A DNA stretch of 64,000 bases, taken from positions 542,001 to 606,000 of the forward strand of contig NZ_CP117229.1 in assembly GCF_028596125.1 (NCBI RefSeq). Reading direction: 5' to 3'. Positions 55,966-64,000 of this stretch are shown here, in pieces. The notes under the pieces are model-generated. The model did no database searches. It was given only the letters and a program-made list of their open reading frames with translations, and was not told where the DNA came from. This stretch comes from Listeria innocua (GTDB taxonomy: Bacteria; Bacillota; Bacilli; Lactobacillales; Listeriaceae). The translations under genes were made by a program, and so were the position numbers. The first letter of the stretch is position 1, and each line of letters opens with the position of its first letter.

Positions 55966-56427
55966 ATGTCTTCAAAAAATCAAGACTTGGGGCACTCAGT
56001 AATCAAGGCTTTCATGAATTTTAAGCATGCTGAAATAAAGAGTTTCCAAATTCCAGGTTACAGTAAATCTGAAACAAGATTTATTTTTATTTTATCTCGT
56101 GGGCTTAAAAGCAGAGGGCCAAAAATTCGTGTTTCCGATCTTGGTCACATGCTTAGAATTTCAAAACCAAGCGTCACGCAAATGATACAATCTTTGGAAG
56201 GGAAAGGGCTAATTAAGCGAGTTCAGAACCCAGAAGATAAGCGCTCGATGTATGTGGAACTAACAGAAGTCGGAGCAGGTGTATCGAAAAAAATGTTCGA
56301 TGAGTTTCAAGCTAGTTTTGAAGATATGCAGGAATTTTTAGGTGAAGACGATATGAAAAAATTGATTACACTCCTAGAGAAACTTACAGATTACTTAAAC
56401 ACAAAATCCGAAAATAAGGAGGTATAA
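55966..56427 (+). CDS. MarR-family transcriptional regulator
   Basis: 153 residues from the ATG at 55966; an earlier ATG at 55945 lies nearly on the operator. Winged helix with IRVSDLGHMLRISKPSVTQMIQSLEGKGLIKRVQNPEDKRSMYVELTEVG, the classical MarR wing DKR. It should repress the operon containing the two ABC exporter genes that follow after 7 bases. Inducer unknown. Confidence 0.88.
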   Translation: MSSKNQDLGHSVIKAFMNFKHAEIKSFQIPGYSKSETRFIFILSRGLKSRGPKIRVSDLGHMLRISKPSVTQMIQSLEGKGLIKRVQNPEDKRSMYVELTEVGAGVSKKMFDEFQASFEDMQEFLGEDDMKKLITLLEKLTDYLNTKSENKEV

Positions 56428-56434
56428 ACCGCAA

Positions 56435-58159
56435 ATGATGAAATTGATGAAAAGATTAAAACCTTATTGGCTGAGCATTACGGCCGTATTAGTCCTTACT
56501 TTCGGGCAAGTTATTGGGCAGCTTTTTTTACCGACATTGATGTCTAATATTATTGACAAAGGCGTTGTAAAAGGCGATACAGATTACATTTGGAGCACTG
56601 GAATGCAAATGTTACTTATATCGTTCGCTTCAGTTATTTTGTCGGTCATTGTCGTTTATCTCGCATCGAGAATTTCGATGGGATTCGGGAAAGATTTGCG
56701 CGATAAAATTTTTACAAAGGTAGAGGACTTTTCCTTACAAGAGTTTGATAAAGTAGGGACTTCTTCACTGATTACTAGAACGACGAATGACGTTGTTCAA
56801 ATCCAAAATGTACTTTATATGATGATGCGATTAATGGTGATGGCGCCAATTATGCTACTCGGCGGTATTATTATGGCAGTTGGCAGGGACGCGAAATTAT
56901 CGCTTATTTTTGTCGTTGTTTTACCGCTACTACTTCTACTTGTAGTTATTCTAGGTGGCAAAGCAATGCCAATGTTTAAATCACTTCAAAAGAAAATGGA
57001 TAAATTAAACCGTGTTATTCGTGAAGGTTTAACCGGGATTCGGGTTGTTCGTTCTTTCAACCGAAATGAAGATGAACTGGAAAAATTTGAAGAAGCAAAT
57101 GCTGACTATGCAACAACTGCAATTAAAGTCAATCGCTTGTTATCACTAATGAGTCCATTGATGATGTTACTAATGAACTTAACATCGATTGCTATTGTCT
57201 GGATTGGTTCGATTTTTATTGGTAATGGTGATATGGAAGTAGGGGACTTGATGGCGTTTATTCAATACGCGATGCAAATCATGATGTCCTTTATGATGCT
57301 TTCTGCTGTATTTATTATGATTCCACGTGCTGGAGCTTCAGCTGAGCGTATTAATGAAGTTTTAGATATGAAAGCAGAAATACTTAACCCTGAAAATCCA
57401 AAAACAAGTACACCACCAGCAAAACTATCATTTGAACATGTTACTTTCCGTTATGAAGGTGCTGAAAAACCAGTGATTGAAGATATTACATTTGAAGCAA
57501 AAGCTGGCGAAACGATTGCTATCATTGGTAGTACCGGAGCTGGGAAGTCGACTTTAATTAATATGATTCCGCGGTTTTATGATGTCGAAAGTGGCGTTGT
57601 GAAAATCAATGGAATAGATGTGCGTGAAATGGATCAATCTAAATTACGCCAAAAAATTGGACTTGTTCCGCAAAAAGCTGTGTTATTCACGGGAACAATT
57701 GCTTCCAATATGCGCTACGGAAAAGAAGATGCGACCGATGAAGAAATTTGGGCGGCGCTTCGAACTGCTCAAGCTGAGAATTTTGTATCGAAGCTTGCAA
57801 ATGGTTTAGGCAGCCGCGTTGAACAAGGTGGTAATAACTTCTCAGGTGGTCAAAAACAACGACTTTCAATTGCGCGTTCACTAATTAGAAAACCAGAAAT
57901 TTATATATTTGATGATAGTTTCTCAGCGCTCGATTTTAAAACCGATGCTAAACTACGCGAGGCTTTGAAAGCTGAAACAACAGAAGCCGTAACACTTATA
58001 GTGGCACAGCGGATTACTTCAGTCGTAAATTCCGATCAAATTATTGTTCTTAATGAAGGTAAAATTGCTGGAATTGGAACACATGAAGAATTGAAAGAAT
58101 CAAACAAAATTTATCAAGAAATTATGAAGTCACAGCTGTCAGAGGAGGAAATCGCATGA
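56435..58159 (+). CDS. Heterodimeric ABC exporter subunit, degenerate NBD
   Basis: 574 residues: six-helix permease domain (about 1-310) fused to an ABC ATPase (about 340-574). Walker A GSTGAGKST, signature FSGGQKQR. The Walker B catalytic Glu is Asp (FDDSFSALD) and the H-loop His is Gln (VAQRITS), so its composite site is probably weak. This matches the non-catalytic half of BmrC/TM287-type heterodimers. It pairs with the next gene, overlapping by 4 bases. Substrate: drugs or lipids, unproven. Confidence 0.9.
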   Translation: MMKLMKRLKPYWLSITAVLVLTFGQVIGQLFLPTLMSNIIDKGVVKGDTDYIWSTGMQMLLISFASVILSVIVVYLASRISMGFGKDLRDKIFTKVEDFSLQEFDKVGTSSLITRTTNDVVQIQNVLYMMMRLMVMAPIMLLGGIIMAVGRDAKLSLIFVVVLPLLLLLVVILGGKAMPMFKSLQKKMDKLNRVIREGLTGIRVVRSFNRNEDELEKFEEANADYATTAIKVNRLLSLMSPLMMLLMNLTSIAIVWIGSIFIGNGDMEVGDLMAFIQYAMQIMMSFMMLSAVFIMIPRAGASAERINEVLDMKAEILNPENPKTSTPPAKLSFEHVTFRYEGAEKPVIEDITFEAKAGETIAIIGSTGAGKSTLINMIPRFYDVESGVVKINGIDVREMDQSKLRQKIGLVPQKAVLFTGTIASNMRYGKEDATDEEIWAALRTAQAENFVSKLANGLGSRVEQGGNNFSGGQKQRLSIARSLIRKPEIYIFDDSFSALDFKTDAKLREALKAETTEAVTLIVAQRITSVVNSDQIIVLNEGKIAGIGTHEELKESNKIYQEIMKSQLSEEEIA

Positions 58160-59973
58160 GTGGTCCAGGTCCAGGTGGTGGCATGAGAATGCAAACAGCC
58201 GCCAAACCAAAGAACTTTAAGCAAACACTATTCCGGCTTCTTGGCTATATGAAACCTCGCTCTGTCGCAATTATTGTCGTTTTTATCTTTGCGATTCTAT
58301 CCACGATTTTTAATATTTTTAGCCCGAAAGAACTCGGGAAAGCGACAACAGAAATTTTTAAAGGTGTTATGAGTCCTGAGGGAATTAACAACGATAAGAT
58401 TTTCAATATATTAATGATTGTTTTAGTGTTATATCTTGGTAGTTCACTATTTAGTTTTATTCAACAATATGTGATGTCTAGTGTGGCGCAACGAACTGTG
58501 TATGACATGCGGAAGGATTTAAAAGCAAAAATGGCCCGACTTCCGCTAAAATATTATGATACACGCTCAAATGGTGATATTCTAAGTCGTTCAGTTAATG
58601 ACATGGATAACATTGCGAACACCTTGCAACAGTCACTAACCCAAGCAATTACAGCGATTGTCCAAATGATTGGTGTTTTAATCATGATGCTAACGATTAG
58701 CTGGCAAATGACTTTAATCGTACTAGTAACTGTTCCAATCAGTATTATTCTAGTCGCAATTATTGCTGGTAGATCACAACGTTACTTCGGTGCACAACAA
58801 CGCAACTTAGGTATTTTAAATGATACAGTAGAAGAAACTTACGGTGGTCAAACAATTATTAAAGCTTTTGGTCAAGAGAAGAAAACACTAGTAAAATTTG
58901 ATGAAGTAAATGAAGATTATTTCAAAGCAGCGAAAAAAGCGCAATTTATTTCTGGGATTATGATGCCAGTAATGCAATTTGTTGGTAACTTAGGTTATGT
59001 CGGTGTCTGTGTGGCCGGCGGGATTTTTGTTACTAACGGAACGCTACAAGTTGGGGATATTCAATCATTTACGCAATATGTTCAATTGTTTACTCAGCCA
59101 ATTTCAAGTGTGGCAAATATTGCTAATATCATTCAATCCACTATTGCTTCAGCAGAACGTGTTTTTGAAATGATGGATGAAGAAGAAGAAAAAGACGAAA
59201 TTCCAGCTAATGTTAATCAAGTTGCTGGTGAAGAACATAGTATTGTGTTCGACCACGTGAAATTCGGTTACACTCCGGATAAACCACTTATGACAGATTT
59301 AAATATTCATGTTGAAGAAGGTCAAATGGTGGCGATTGTTGGTCCAACAGGTGCTGGTAAAACGACGATAATCAACTTGCTAATGCGTTTTTATGACGTG
59401 GATGGCGGGGAGATTCGTATGAGAGGTATCGATACACGTGATATGACCAAAGATGCTGTTCGCGAGAAATTCGGAATGGTACTGCAAGATACTTGGTTAT
59501 TTAACGGAACTATTGCAGATAATATCGCATATGGTCGTGAAGGCGCAACGAAAGATGAAGTTATTGGAGCAGCAAAAGCCGCTTATGCAGATGATTTTAT
59601 CCGGAGACTTCCAAATGGTTATGATACTATCTTGAACGAAGAAGGTTCAAATATTTCTCAAGGTCAAAAACAACTTCTAACGATTGCCCGCGCGATTTTA
59701 TCGGATCCATCTATTTTAATTTTAGATGAAGCGACTTCTAGTGTAGATACGCGTACGGAATTAAATATTCAGCTTGCAATGGGGAATTTGATGGAAGGTC
59801 GCACAAGTTTCGTTATTGCGCATAGACTTTCAACTATTCGTGACGCCGACTTAATTCTCGTTATGAATCACGGTAGTGTAATCGAGCAAGGTACACACCA
59901 AGAATTACTTGATGCTAAAGGATTCTATGCAGACCTTTACAACAGCCAGTTTACCGGAGCTCAAGCAGTTTAA
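58156..59973 (+). CDS. Heterodimeric ABC exporter subunit, catalytic NBD
   Basis: 605 residues with an N-terminal Gly/Pro extension (MSGPGPGGGMRMQ), a six-helix domain (about 30-335) and an ABC ATPase (about 365-600). Walker A GPTGAGKTT, Walker B ILDEATSSVD with catalytic Glu, and H-loop IAHRLST are intact. Its own signature is altered, SQGQ instead of SGGQ. This reciprocal degeneracy is typical of asymmetric heterodimers such as BmrD/LmrD. Completes the MarR operon; a terminator follows. Confidence 0.92.
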   Translation: MSGPGPGGGMRMQTAAKPKNFKQTLFRLLGYMKPRSVAIIVVFIFAILSTIFNIFSPKELGKATTEIFKGVMSPEGINNDKIFNILMIVLVLYLGSSLFSFIQQYVMSSVAQRTVYDMRKDLKAKMARLPLKYYDTRSNGDILSRSVNDMDNIANTLQQSLTQAITAIVQMIGVLIMMLTISWQMTLIVLVTVPISIILVAIIAGRSQRYFGAQQRNLGILNDTVEETYGGQTIIKAFGQEKKTLVKFDEVNEDYFKAAKKAQFISGIMMPVMQFVGNLGYVGVCVAGGIFVTNGTLQVGDIQSFTQYVQLFTQPISSVANIANIIQSTIASAERVFEMMDEEEEKDEIPANVNQVAGEEHSIVFDHVKFGYTPDKPLMTDLNIHVEEGQMVAIVGPTGAGKTTIINLLMRFYDVDGGEIRMRGIDTRDMTKDAVREKFGMVLQDTWLFNGTIADNIAYGREGATKDEVIGAAKAAYADDFIRRLPNGYDTILNEEGSNISQGQKQLLTIARAILSDPSILILDEATSSVDTRTELNIQLAMGNLMEGRTSFVIAHRLSTIRDADLILVMNHGSVIEQGTHQELLDAKGFYADLYNSQFTGAQAV

Positions 59974-59977
59974 TAAT

Positions 59978-60014
59978 AAAGGCAATGTGGCTTCTTGCTG
60001 CATTGTCTTTTTTT
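59978..60014 (+). terminator. Terminator of the MarR-ABC operon
   Basis: Stem AGGCAATG / CATTGTCT (one G-T) with a 12-base loop, then seven T residues. Confidence 0.8.
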
Positions 60015-60086
60015 GAGCAAAAAATTTGTTTGATTTTGGATAAGGAGGTATGGTTAATAAAGAAGAAATTGAAGAGGTGAAAATAG

Positions 60087-60386
60087 ATGTATCAATCGAT
60101 TACGGCAAATGATTTAGAACAAGAATTAAAAAACACACAGCTTAATATACTCGATGTGAGAGATGCTGATGCTTTTGTTGAAGGACACATTCCGGATGCG
60201 ATAAATATTCCAATTAATGAACTACCTGAAAAACTAACGTCCCTTGATAAAGAGAAGCCTTACACAATTATTTGTTACGCAGGAGGTCGTTCTGAGCGCG
60301 CAAGTCAATTTTTAGCGGCAGAAGGATTTGACGTAACGAATGTAATGGGCGGCATGGGAGCTTTTCACGGCGCTGTAACTAAATAA
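60087..60386 (+). CDS. Single-domain rhodanese
   Basis: 99 residues, one rhodanese domain: LDVRDADAFVEGHIPDAINIPINEL and the active loop CYAGGRSERAS with Cys63 as the sulfur carrier. It transfers sulfane sulfur or handles persulfides in the cytosol. GAGGTGA precedes the ATG. Stand-alone gene between two terminators. Confidence 0.9.
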   Translation: MYQSITANDLEQELKNTQLNILDVRDADAFVEGHIPDAINIPINELPEKLTSLDKEKPYTIICYAGGRSERASQFLAAEGFDVTNVMGGMGAFHGAVTK

Positions 60387-60423
60387 AAAAAGCGAGACTT
60401 CCATTTTGAAGTCTCGCTTTTTT
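60385..60423. terminator. Bidirectional terminator
   Basis: Perfect stem AAAAGCGAGACTT / AAGTCTCGCTTTT with A and T runs. Confidence 0.93.
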
Positions 60424-60425
60424 AT

Positions 60426-62189
60426 TTAACTATGTTTTCTTTTGCGGAAAAAGATTACTCCGATGCCTGTTAAAATAATACCGATTAAGACAATCGTTGT
60501 TTGACTTGAGTCACCAGTGTTTGGAAGGGCTGGTTTTTCAGAAGATTTATTCTGGTTGTTTGGCGTATCATTAGAATCTTCGGATAGCACAGGATCATCA
60601 TTATTATCATCATTTATAGCTGGAGTATTCGGGTCAGGATTAGGATCTGGTCCTGGTCCCGGCGGTGTTGGTGGTTCGTTTCCTAAAACAACATTTACTA
60701 GGACGGTAATAGGATCCGCTTCAACGCCATTTGAACTTACTGCATTTAATGTTACTTCATAAGTTCCGACTTGGGTTAAATCTACTTCACTATCAAAGTT
60801 ACTTGTGACTGCACTGCCATCACTTGTTTTAGCTGAAATATCTTTTAGGAATTGTTGGGCAGTTTTAGTAGTATCTTTCGTGTAAGTGATGCTATTATTT
60901 GCTGTAATTACTGGTTTTTCAAGAATAGTAACAGTAACTTGTTTTGGAGCTGCTTTTAAACCAGCGTTTTCGGCATTTAATGTTACTGTGTAAACGCCTG
61001 GTTTATTAAGATCTACAACGCTATCAAAATCACTAGTAACAGGTGTGCCATCATCTGTTTCAGCGTGAATATCTGTTAAAAATTGTTCTTCTGTAACAGT
61101 TGTTTGCTCCGTGTAACTTATTGTAGAATCGCTAGTGATATTTAATGTGTGATCGATGTCAAAGTAGTGATCATACGACCCACCTGATACTGAATAACTA
61201 TTGAAGCCTGGTGGTGTTTGATAAGATCCGGCGGGATTATTGTAAAGCGCATTATATTCCATTTTTGTAATAGTATCAAAGTAATCTTTTGTAATGCCGC
61301 TCACTGTAATTCCTTTATCGTCAATGCTTAATCGGCTGCCATCAATTTTAGTATTATTTAAAGTAAAATAAGTGCCAGCAGATCCAGCGTTAGTTGTAAA
61401 AGGGAACATATAGCCATCGAAATTTACGCTCCGCTGTGTCATTAAAGTAAATGGTACAAAAAGCGTTTGGTTAGCTTCATCAAAGTTTAATGAGGAGCTT
61501 TTAATTGTGCTATTGATTAAAACGGTTCTACCAACATTTTGTCCGTAAGCAGATAAGTTAAGTAATTTAGGGAATGAGTCAATCCCGCGAAAATCATTAA
61601 TTCCACAAAATTGGACAAATAAGGTAGCTAAATTTGGTATGGATTTTAGTGGCATGATGTCAGTAATAGAAGGATTACTATCTAAATTTAAATAAGTTAA
61701 GTTCGGCATTTTATTAAATTTAGTTAATGCGCTATTGTCGAGCTTACCAGGGCTTAGATTTAAGTTGGTGATGTTCGTTAAACCATTTAAATCTGGTAAT
61801 GAATCAGTTGTTAAGTTATTCCCATCAATACTAAGATTAGTTAGACTAGGTATTTTTGCAACTAAAGCGTAGTCTGTTACCCCCGTATTTGATAAATGTA
61901 AAAGCGTTAAATTATGCGCGTAATCAAGTCCAGTTAAATCAGTTAGGCTATTATTACTAATAGTGACGTTTGTGATTGTGTCCATTTGCGCTTCGGTAAT
62001 GTCACTTGTACTTGGTTGACCTAACAGCCCATTTAAATAGCTTTTTAACACTGGGTCGGGAATGTTGACAATATCTTGCGCAGCCTTGATACCAATGTTT
62101 TCTTCTGCTGAAACATTAGCTGAAAACGGTATAATAAATGGAGATACTAAAAGAGCGCATAAGCCAATTTTGATTCCCATTCTTCGCAT
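60426..62189 (-). CDS. Internalin-like LRR protein with LPXTG anchor
   Basis: 587 residues. Signal peptide (about 1-28), cap and 22-residue leucine-rich repeats (about 45-220: LTDLTGLDYAHNLTLLHLSNTGVTD, LPDLNGLTNITNLNLS), a beta region (about 220-345), two Ig-like repeats of about 70 residues (each with TYTVTLNA / TYEVTLNA), a Pro/Asp linker, and sorting signal LPNTG (555-559) with hydrophobic helix and RKRKHS tail. Sortase A should attach it to peptidoglycan. From memory it is lmo0610, a SigB-dependent gene. Ligand unknown. GAGGAGG precedes the ATG. Confidence 0.9.
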   Translation of the reverse strand: MRRMGIKIGLCALLVSPFIIPFSANVSAEENIGIKAAQDIVNIPDPVLKSYLNGLLGQPSTSDITEAQMDTITNVTISNNSLTDLTGLDYAHNLTLLHLSNTGVTDYALVAKIPSLTNLSIDGNNLTTDSLPDLNGLTNITNLNLSPGKLDNSALTKFNKMPNLTYLNLDSNPSITDIMPLKSIPNLATLFVQFCGINDFRGIDSFPKLLNLSAYGQNVGRTVLINSTIKSSSLNFDEANQTLFVPFTLMTQRSVNFDGYMFPFTTNAGSAGTYFTLNNTKIDGSRLSIDDKGITVSGITKDYFDTITKMEYNALYNNPAGSYQTPPGFNSYSVSGGSYDHYFDIDHTLNITSDSTISYTEQTTVTEEQFLTDIHAETDDGTPVTSDFDSVVDLNKPGVYTVTLNAENAGLKAAPKQVTVTILEKPVITANNSITYTKDTTKTAQQFLKDISAKTSDGSAVTSNFDSEVDLTQVGTYEVTLNAVSSNGVEADPITVLVNVVLGNEPPTPPGPGPDPNPDPNTPAINDDNNDDPVLSEDSNDTPNNQNKSSEKPALPNTGDSSQTTIVLIGIILTGIGVIFFRKRKHS

Positions 62190-62225
62190 TAATTTATTCC
62201 TCCTCTAAGCAATATTTGTTTTATA

Positions 62226-62247
62226 ATACCATATGGATTCTTAAAAC
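62226..62247 (-). promoter_or_regulatory. Possible SigB promoter of the LPXTG LRR gene
   Basis: On the minus strand GTTT (plus 62244-62247), 12 bases, TGGTAT (plus 62226-62231). It resembles the SigB pattern with a short spacer. It is supported mainly by the recalled SigB dependence of lmo0610. Confidence 0.4.
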
Positions 62248-62308
62248 AATTCCACTAATATGAGTGTTTTAAACCCTGAATATGTCGATATTGTGAAAAA
62301 TGAGACTA

Positions 62309-62349
62309 AAAAATAACCGTAACAGAGGTTTCCTCCGTTACGGTTATTT
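62309..62349 (-). terminator. Terminator after azoreductase
   Basis: An 18-bp stem (AAATAACCGTAACAGAGG with its complement, one mismatch) followed by T residues on the minus strand. Confidence 0.9.
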
Positions 62350-62353
62350 AAAA

Positions 62354-62980
62354 TTAAAAGATTTTTGCTAATTCAGCTGCTTCTTTTGCACCAGCAGAAA
62401 TAATGTCTTTTGCTTGATCGGGTTTTGCGTTGTGACCTTCTACAATGACCATTTCTGGTTCAGAGATGCCGAAGTGAGCTAAAACATTTTTAACATAGTT
62501 TAAGGACATTTCAAAGCTTTGCAGTGGGCCATCGGAATAAATACCGCCGCGAGCATTAAGTAAGGCGATTTTTTTATCTGTTACTAATCCAATTGGACCG
62601 TTTGCTGTATATTTGAAAGTTTTTCCAGCTTGATTTAAATAGAATAAGTAAGTTAAAAATTGTGCTGGGATACTGAAGTTCCAAAGTGGGAACGCCATAA
62701 CGATTTTATCAGCAGCTAAAAATTGATCTAAATACCCATTTGCAATATCAGCTAATCGTTTTTCTTCCGGGGTTAAAGTCTCACCAGCTACTTCTTTATG
62801 TAATCCACTCATCATTGTTACATCATAATAAGGTAGATCCGCTTCGAATAAATCTAGTTCTGTTACATTATCGTCCGGATGGGACTTTTTGTATTCAGCT
62901 AGGAAAATTTCGTATAGTGCCACGCTGACTGAGCGTTCGGCAGGTAAACCATTTGCTTTTATGAAAAGTACGTTTGTCAT
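62354..62980 (-). CDS. azoR: FMN-dependent NADH azoreductase
   Basis: 208 residues, flavodoxin-like fold. N-terminal VLFIKANGLPAERSVSVALYEIFLAEYK and the PLWNFSIPAQFLTYLFYLNQAGKTFKYTANGP block are characteristic of AzoR/AcpD. It reduces quinones and azo compounds with NADH, protecting from electrophiles. AGGCAAGATGTA precedes the start. It is divergent from a MarR gene; shared regulation from the intergenic palindromes is likely but inferred. Confidence 0.9.
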   Translation of the reverse strand: MTNVLFIKANGLPAERSVSVALYEIFLAEYKKSHPDDNVTELDLFEADLPYYDVTMMSGLHKEVAGETLTPEEKRLADIANGYLDQFLAADKIVMAFPLWNFSIPAQFLTYLFYLNQAGKTFKYTANGPIGLVTDKKIALLNARGGIYSDGPLQSFEMSLNYVKNVLAHFGISEPEMVIVEGHNAKPDQAKDIISAGAKEAAELAKIF

Positions 62981-63092
62981 TACATCTTGCCTCCATTTTT
63001 TTTGAATTATCTATTAAGTGTAGCTCATTTTGGCTATTAACGGCAAGTATATTGCTTACAAAAAATTAGCCACTAATATTTGAGCAGATATT

Positions 63093-63146
63093 TTGTGATT
63101 TAAAAAAGGAAGCGTATAATAGTTGATATATCATTTGACATGTCAA
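63093..63146 (+). promoter_or_regulatory. MarR promoter with tandem palindromes
   Basis: TTGTGA (63093-63098), 16 bases, TATAAT (63115-63120). Two palindromes follow over the start site: TGATATATCA (63124-63133) and TTGACATGTCAA (63135-63146). Confidence 0.6.
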
Positions 63147-63160
63147 CTATGGAGGTGGAA

Positions 63161-63604
63161 ATGCTGGAACCATGTACGAAACGTTCAGAACTGCTTTACC
63201 GGATGCATTTGTTATCTAAAGAAATAAGTCATGTATTTGAACAACAGACGAATATGAGTTTTACGAAAGTAGAGATTTTATTTCATATTAAACAAACGCC
63301 TGGTCAAAGTCAGAACAGATTAAAAGAAAAGCTGTATATTGATTCAGCAAGTATTACCCGTCATTTGAAGCGCATGGAAGAGCAAGGGCTTATCGTTCGT
63401 AAAAAGCAAGATGAGAATAAACGCTATACGTATTTATTTTTAACACCAGCTGGCGAGGCGGAATTAACTTCCTTACTTACGGAAAAAGAAAAATTCCAAA
63501 CTGGGGCTTTAGAAGGATTTTCTGAGGATGAAGTCAGTGCCTTACTTAAATCAGTCACAAAAATGATGAATAATGTAGAGAAATTGGAGGAGAAGTTAAA
63601 ATGA
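63161..63604 (+). CDS. MarR-family transcriptional regulator
   Basis: 147 residues from the ATG at 63161 (GGAGG 5 bases before it); an ATG at 63140 lies inside the operator. Winged helix KVEILFHIKQTPGQSQNRLKEKLYIDSASITRHLKRMEEQGLIVRKKQDENKRYTYLFLTPAG. A Cys at residue 5 (LEPCTK) near the N-terminus resembles the redox-sensing Cys of quinone-responsive MarR proteins. It overlaps the oxidoreductase by 4 bases. Likely controls the oxidoreductase and perhaps azoR. Confidence 0.88.
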   Translation: MLEPCTKRSELLYRMHLLSKEISHVFEQQTNMSFTKVEILFHIKQTPGQSQNRLKEKLYIDSASITRHLKRMEEQGLIVRKKQDENKRYTYLFLTPAGEAELTSLLTEKEKFQTGALEGFSEDEVSALLKSVTKMMNNVEKLEEKLK

Positions 63605-64000
63605 AAGCAGTTGTAATTGAAAATTATGGTGGTAAAGAAGAGTTAAAAGAAAAAGAAGTAGCAATGCCAAAAGCGGGTAAAAACCAAGTCATTGTAAAAG
63701 AAGTAGCAACATCCATTAATCCGATTGATTGGAAGCTTCGTGAAGGATACTTAAAACAAATGATGGACTGGGAATTCCCAATTATTTTAGGTTGGGATGT
63801 AGCAGGTGTTATTTCTGAAGTTGGTGAAGGCGTGACTGATTGGAAAGTCGGCGATGAAGTATTTGCTCGTCCTGAAACAACGCGTTTTGGTACGTATGCT
63901 GAATATACAGCAGTAGATGATCACTTACTTGCACCTCTTCCAGAAGGTATTAGTTTTGAAGAAGCTGCATCTATTCCACTTGCAGGTTTAACAGCATGGC
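63601..64000 (+). CDS. Zinc-independent MDR-family oxidoreductase (partial)
   Basis: First 133 residues only; the gene runs past the window end. ATG overlaps the MarR stop (ATGA). The N-terminal GroES-like domain of quinone oxidoreductases is clear: MKAVVIENYGG, SINPIDWKLREG, LGWDVAGVISEVGEGV, KVGDEVFARP. The catalytic zinc ligands of alcohol dehydrogenase are missing (no Cys in the GWDVAG region). It probably reduces quinones or enones with NADPH. Confidence 0.88.
   Translation, partial: MKAVVIENYGGKEELKEKEVAMPKAGKNQVIVKEVATSINPIDWKLREGYLKQMMDWEFPIILGWDVAGVISEVGEGVTDWKVGDEVFARPETTRFGTYAEYTAVDDHLLAPLPEGISFEEAASIPLAGLTAW

Noticed and set aside
60050..60112. 20-codon leader ORF before the rhodanese gene (AAGGAGG then ATG)
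   Set aside because: The ribosome site is only one base from the ATG, too close for initiation, and the peptide shows no conserved feature.

Overview
The window is low-GC Firmicutes DNA that I place in Listeria sensu stricto (L. monocytogenes / L. innocua group). The basis is recognised gene content and order: the p60 gene iap divergent from secA2, the c-di-AMP-binding protein CbpA, two WxL surface loci, a split hisZGDBHAFIE operon, and the intergenic positions of two small RNAs I remember from L. monocytogenes EGD-e as rli31 and rli32. p60 is 467 residues here and differs at several places from the 484-residue EGD-e form as I recall it, so L. innocua or a divergent L. monocytogenes lineage is possible. 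No insertion sequence, prophage, tRNA, rRNA or CRISPR array is visible; this looks like conserved chromosomal backbone.

Layout. 1-2.1 kb: first WxL/DUF916 surface pair. 2.1-9.5 kb: cbpA, an iron alcohol dehydrogenase, a peptide transporter, two tandem histidine phosphatases, a 6-phosphogluconolactonase, a small RNA and a CorA-type transporter. 9.6-18.8 kb: glutamate dehydrogenase, a second small RNA, the complete histidine pathway on the minus strand and the divergent histidinol phosphatase hisJ. 18.8-28.3 kb: an alkyltransferase, a nucleoid-associated protein, a purine permease behind a guanine-type riboswitch, a GH1 glucosidase with its GntR regulator, a MucBP surface protein behind a duplicated promoter, a split ThrE-type exporter, a PC4/YdbC protein and an esterase-fold protein with Asp in the nucleophile position. 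28.3-35 kb: an rRNA methyltransferase, iap, secA2 and an AI-2E family protein. 35.3-39.6 kb: second WxL locus with three genes. 39.7-45.9 kb: photolyase, a three-gene coupled membrane/lipid cluster containing a DhaL-DegV fusion, and a formate/nitrite-type channel. 45.9-50.7 kb: metX and metY under a SAM riboswitch, an hdeD gene broken by an in-frame TGA, a Crp/Fnr regulator and bioY with a BirA-type operator. 50.8-64 kb: a PadR operon, small membrane proteins, MATE, MarR plus a heterodimeric ABC exporter, a rhodanese, an LPXTG LRR protein, an azoreductase, and a MarR/oxidoreductase operon that runs off the end.

How the genes work together. The histidine genes form one tightly overlapping operon covering the route from PRPP to histidine, with histidinol-phosphate phosphatase supplied by divergent hisJ. 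Methionine, purine and biotin supply are each set by a classical cis element (S-box, purine aptamer, BirA box). The surface theme is strong: two WxL loci, a MucBP protein, p60 with its export motor SecA2, and an LPXTG protein. Several transport and stress genes sit next to their own regulator with a recognisable palindrome at the promoter. Four promoters resemble the SigB consensus.

Limits: all assignments come from reading sequence and from memory of the families. No search or folding program was run. EGD-e locus names are recalled, not looked up.
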